Source: Spirabiliibacterium mucosae (GTDB lineage: Bacteria; Pseudomonadota; Gammaproteobacteria; Enterobacterales; Pasteurellaceae). Taken from it: DNA of 64,000 nucleotides. Positions 60,724 through 64,000 of this stretch are shown piece after piece; within the stretch, counting starts at the first letter, position 1, and the number at the start of each line of letters is the position of its first letter. A model generated the notes under the pieces. It worked only from the letters and a program-made list of their open reading frames with translations, had not been told where the DNA came from and searched no databases. The position numbers and the translations under genes are program-made. The DNA is taken from NCBI RefSeq assembly GCF_014884965.1, contig NZ_JABTBO010000006.1, positions 1-64,000 of the forward strand, written 5' to 3'.

Positions 60724-62988
60724 TTAGTTCAACTCTTTACGTAATTGTTTGGTGACGTTCACCATCACTTCCAACGCGGCGTTGGTTTCAGGCCAGGCGC
60801 GGGTTTTCAAGCCGCAGTCTGGGTTGACCCACAAACGCTCAGCGGGGATAACATCCAGCGCTTTACGCAGCAAGTGCTCGATTTCGCTCGCTTGTGGCAC
60901 GCGCGGGCTGTGGATGTCGTAAACACCTGGGCCAATGTCGTTTGGATATTTGAAGTCACCAAAGGCGGTGAGCAGTTCCATATCTGAACGTGAGGTTTCG
61001 ATCGTGATCACATCAGCATCCATTGAGGCAATCGCTGGCAGAATGTCGTTGAACTCAGAATAACACATGTGAGTGTGGATTTGAGTGGAGTCTTCTGCAC
61101 CGTGTGATGTCAAACGGAACGCTTCTGTTGCCCAGTTGAGGTATTCATCCCAATCAGCGCGTTTGAGCGGCAAGCCTTCACGAATGGCTGGCTCGTCGAT
61201 TTGAATCACTTTGATGCCTGCTTTTTCAAGGTCAAGCACTTCGTCATTCAATGCCAAGCCGATTTGTTTACACACTTGTGAACGCGGAATGTCGTTGCGT
61301 ACAAATGACCATTGCAGCATGGTAACCGGGCCTGTGAGCATGCCTTTCATAGGTTTTTTAGTCAGGCTTTGGGCATAAGTTGACCATGAAACAGTCATCG
61401 GCTCTGGGCGGACCACGTCGCCGAAGATAATTGGTGGCTTAACGCAGCGGCTGCCGTAGCTTTGCACCCAACCGAATTTGGTGAACGCATAGCCGTCAAG
61501 CAATTCGCCGAAATATTCCACCATGTCGTTACGTTCTGCCTCACCGTGAACGAGCACGTCGAGATCCAATTTTTCTTGTTGTTCAACGATATAGGCGATC
61601 TCTTTTTTCATCGCCGCTTCGTAATCTTCAGCCGAGAGTGTGCCTTTTTTGAAGGCTGCACGGGCTTGGCGGATTTCGGTGGTTTGTGGGAATGACCCGA
61701 TATTGGTGGTTGGCAACAATGGCAGCTTCAGCCATTCTTGTTGCAATTTAATCCGTTGCGCGAATGGGGATTTACGTTGATCCGCATTGGCTGGCAAATC
61801 TTTCAAGCGGGCAGCCACTTCTGGGCGGTGAATCGCTTTAGAGCTGGCGCGCGCATCAGCCGCGGCTTGGCTGGCGTCAAGTTCCGCTTGTACAGCGCTA
61901 CGGCCGTCATTCAGTGCGGTTTTCAATACACGCAACTCGTCGACTTTTTGCAAGCAGAAGGCAAGCCATGAGTAGAGGTCTTGGTCTAATTTGGTTTCAA
62001 CTGACAAATCATACGGCACGTGCAGCAGAGAGCAGCTTGGCGCGATCCACAAACGATCACCCAATTGCGCTTTTAATGGCTCAAGCACATCAAGCACGGC
62101 ATTTAAGTTGGCACGCCAAATGTTACGCCCGTCGATCACGCCAGCAGAAAGCACTTTGTCATAATCTTTGAACGCGTCAATTTGTTCAGGTGCGCGCACC
62201 AAATCAAGGTGCAAGCCGTCGACTGGCAAACTTTTGAGTAAAGCCGCGTGTTCTGCCACCGAGCCGAAATAAGTTGCCAGCAATAATTTGGCATCCACTT
62301 TGCTCAATTGCGCGTAGGTGTCTTTGAAGGCATCCAGCCACGCTTGTGGCAAGTCAACGGCCAAAATTGGCTCATCGATTTGAATCCATTCACAACCTGC
62401 TTTGGCAACCGCACTTAAGATTTCTGCATAGACAGGCAACAGTTTTGGCAACAGTGACAAACGGTCAAACGCTTCTTTGCCTTTTTCTTTACCTAAGAAC
62501 AAGAACGAGATTGGGCCCACTAAGGTGGCTTTCGGTGTCAAGCCAAGCGCTTTGGCTTCTTGCACTTGTTGTACATAATGCGCAGGGTTGGCTTTGAACT
62601 CGGTGTCTTTCAAAAATTCTGGCACGAGATAGTGATAGTTGGTATCAAACCATTTGGTCATTTCAATGGCGTGTTGTGTTTTGTTGCCGCGAGCCAGTTC
62701 GAAAAATTGTTCTAATGTCAATTTTTGACTGTCAAACCCAAAACGTGCTGGGATGGCGCCGGTGGCCACTTGCAGGTCTAAAATGTGATCATAGAACGTG
62801 AAATCAGCCACGGCCACGTAGTCCGCGCTCGCTTCAGCTTGGTGTTTCCAGTTTTTTTCACGCAGGGCTTTGGCTAAATCTAACAGATCTTGCTCGCCCA
62901 ATTCTTTGCGCCAGTAACGCTCTTGCGCGAATTTTAATTCACGTTTTGCACCCACACGCGGAAAGCCGCTTAAATGAAATGTCGTCAT
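60724..62988 (-). CDS. metE: Cobalamin-independent methionine synthase
   Basis: Transfers methyl from 5-methyltetrahydropteroyl-triglutamate to homocysteine. 754 residues, two barrel domains. N-terminal motif [14 protein letters not shown]; zinc site with [11 protein letters not shown] and the late cysteine in NPDCGLKTR. Divergent from metR, with MetJ- and MetR-like sites between. Confidence 0.96.
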   Translation of the reverse strand: MTTFHLSGFPRVGAKRELKFAQERYWRKELGEQDLLDLAKALREKNWKHQAEASADYVAVADFTFYDHILDLQVATGAIPARFGFDSQKLTLEQFFELARGNKTQHAIEMTKWFDTNYHYLVPEFLKDTEFKANPAHYVQQVQEAKALGLTPKATLVGPISFLFLGKEKGKEAFDRLSLLPKLLPVYAEILSAVAKAGCEWIQIDEPILAVDLPQAWLDAFKDTYAQLSKVDAKLLLATYFGSVAEHAALLKSLPVDGLHLDLVRAPEQIDAFKDYDKVLSAGVIDGRNIWRANLNAVLDVLEPLKAQLGDRLWIAPSCSLLHVPYDLSVETKLDQDLYSWLAFCLQKVDELRVLKTALNDGRSAVQAELDASQAAADARASSKAIHRPEVAARLKDLPANADQRKSPFAQRIKLQQEWLKLPLLPTTNIGSFPQTTEIRQARAAFKKGTLSAEDYEAAMKKEIAYIVEQQEKLDLDVLVHGEAERNDMVEYFGELLDGYAFTKFGWVQSYGSRCVKPPIIFGDVVRPEPMTVSWSTYAQSLTKKPMKGMLTGPVTMLQWSFVRNDIPRSQVCKQIGLALNDEVLDLEKAGIKVIQIDEPAIREGLPLKRADWDEYLNWATEAFRLTSHGAEDSTQIHTHMCYSEFNDILPAIASMDADVITIETSRSDMELLTAFGDFKYPNDIGPGVYDIHSPRVPQASEIEHLLRKALDVIPAERLWVNPDCGLKTRAWPETNAALEVMVNVTKQLRKELN

Positions 62989-63022
62989 AGTTTTCTCCAG
63001 TTTTATTTTTTTAATCTCAAAT

Positions 63023-63038
63023 AGACGTCTAAATGTCT
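63023..63038. promoter_or_regulatory. MetJ met-box operator
   Basis: AGACGTCT at 63023-63030 is a perfect met box, followed without gap by AAATGTCT, which matches five of eight positions. It lies 35 bases upstream of metE in the metE-metR spacer. MetJ binds tandem met boxes. Confidence 0.75.
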
Positions 63039-63100
63039 ATCTGTGATGCAGAATGCAAGATTTTAGGGTATTATGCAACATCATAATTTTCACATAACTA

Positions 63101-63113
63101 TGAATTTGATTAA
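63101..63113. promoter_or_regulatory. MetR-like binding site
   Basis: TGAATTTGATTAA fits the MetR consensus TGAA-N5-TTCA with one mismatch and overlaps the metR start codon, as expected for autorepression. Confidence 0.4.
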
Positions 63114-64000
63114 TGAAGCCGATATTTTTAGAACTACGCCATTTGAAAACTTTGGTTGCGCTGAAAGAGGCGGGCAGTGTTTCCCTTGCCGCACAGCGAG
63201 TGTACCTCACGCAATCTGCGCTGTCGCACCAAATCAAGCAGCTTGAAGAGCAATACGGCTTGACGCTGTTTGAGCGCAAAACCCAGCCGCTGCATTTCAC
63301 TGCCGCCGGTGAGCGCTTGATCAAACTCGCCTACGACATTTTGCCAAAAATCGCCGAGGCTGAGCTTGACATTGTGCGCGTGAAAGAGGGCGACGCAGGT
63401 GAATTGCGCATTGCGGTGGAGTGCCACACCTGCTTTGACTGGCTGATGCCTGCGATGGACGCGTTCCGCCAGCATTGGCCGCTGGTGGAGTTGGATATTG
63501 TCTCTGGCTTTCATACCGATGCTATCGGGCTTTTGCTCACCCACCGCTCGGATTTGGCGATCGTCTCTGAAATTGAAGAAACCCCAGGCATTGTGCACAA
63601 ACCGCTCTTTGCCTATGAAATGGTCGGCCTGTGCAGCAAAGATCATCCGCTGGCGAACAAAAACACTTGGCAGGCGGAGGATTTTATCGATGAGACCTTG
63701 ATCACCTATCCCGTGCCTGATGATATGCTGGATTTGGTGCGCAAAGTGCTCAGCCCGAAAGGCATCCGCCCTGAGAGGCGCACCAGCGAGCTGACGATTG
63801 CCATTATTCAATTGGTGGCTAGCCGCCGTGGTGTGGCCGCGCTGCCGTATTGGGCGGTGTTGCCGTATCTTGAACGCGGCTATGTGGTGGCGCGCAAAAT
63901 CACCCGCAAAGGGCTTTTCAGCCAACTTTATGCCGCCATGCGTGAAACCGACGCCGAGCGCGCCTTTATGCAGGATTTTTATCACACCGTGAAAGCGAAA
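63113..64000 (+). CDS. metR: LysR-type regulator MetR (runs off the window)
   Basis: Activator of metE using homocysteine. N-terminal winged helix (LELRHLKTLVALKEAGSVSLAAQRVYLTQSALSHQIKQLEEQ in the first 50 residues) and a LysR substrate domain (ECHTCFDWLMPAMDAFR). The 296 codons seen have no stop before the window ends; E. coli MetR is 317 long, so about 20 residues are missing. No strong ribosome-binding site at ATG 63113. Confidence 0.94.
   Translation, partial: MKPIFLELRHLKTLVALKEAGSVSLAAQRVYLTQSALSHQIKQLEEQYGLTLFERKTQPLHFTAAGERLIKLAYDILPKIAEAELDIVRVKEGDAGELRIAVECHTCFDWLMPAMDAFRQHWPLVELDIVSGFHTDAIGLLLTHRSDLAIVSEIEETPGIVHKPLFAYEMVGLCSKDHPLANKNTWQAEDFIDETLITYPVPDDMLDLVRKVLSPKGIRPERRTSELTIAIIQLVASRRGVAALPYWAVLPYLERGYVVARKITRKGLFSQLYAAMRETDAERAFMQDFYHTVKAK

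Noticed and set aside
63134-63985. Long open frame of 283 codons on the minus strand
   Set aside because: It is fully antisense to metR, whose plus-strand protein has a clear LysR structure; GC-rich composition makes such shadows common.

Overview
The window looks like a chromosomal piece of a Pasteurellaceae bacterium of the Haemophilus-type DNA-uptake clade. The 9-base uptake signal AAGTGCGGT (USS) and its complement ACCGCACTT recur throughout, often as inverted pairs that form transcription terminators. Other markers point the same way: a class C acid phosphatase lipoprotein like e(P4), a group 2-type capsule export cassette in the order bexD-C-B-A, and gammaproteobacterial gene clusters. 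Most of the window is moderately GC-rich (roughly 50 % by eye). I cannot name the genus from sequence alone.

Layout. 1-7.9 kb: capsule locus, with an AT-rich glycosyltransferase and a KpsC/LipA-type Kdo transferase (both frame-disrupted), kdsA on the opposite strand, then bexDCBA with bexB frame-disrupted. 7.9-13.5 kb: oppABCDF peptide importer. 13.7-20.6 kb: selD, e(P4), a higBA toxin-antitoxin pair with a frameshifted toxin, an orphan BrnA-type antitoxin, a DyP peroxidase, rplM-rpsI, zapG and tehA. 20.7-25 kb: two tRNA-Asp genes, dnaQ, rnhA, yafS, gloB and ampG, which resembles the E. coli dnaQ neighbourhood. 25-35.6 kb: galE, a purine permease, tilS, pdxY, accA, dnaE and a Na+/H+ antiporter. 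35.7-41.6 kb: yafD, cca-ygiM, a Pit phosphate transporter with its PhoU-like partner, and ygiF. 41.6-51.2 kb: radA, yoaA-tsaB-slp-fadD-rnd (the order is shared with E. coli) and mnmC. 51.4-57.9 kb: fabB, lrp, ftsK, lolA, rarA. 58.0-58.95 kb: a low-GC, USS-free two-gene zeta-toxin module, probably acquired. 59-64 kb: lysC under a lysine riboswitch, then metE and divergent metR with MetJ and MetR operator-like sites; metR runs off the end.

Functionally, the first 8 kb would make and export a Kdo-linked capsule: KdsA supplies Kdo-8-phosphate, the KpsC-type enzyme builds the poly-Kdo linker, and BexABCD exports the polymer. As read, three of these genes are broken by single-base changes in homopolymers. 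Two similar breaks occur elsewhere (higB and the 5' end of the antiporter gene), so homopolymer sequencing error is a serious alternative to real capsule loss. The rest is mainly housekeeping.

The best candidate for something less described is the zeta-toxin pair at 58.0-58.95 kb, whose upstream partner does not look like epsilon or PezA. I found no CRISPR array, prophage or insertion sequence.
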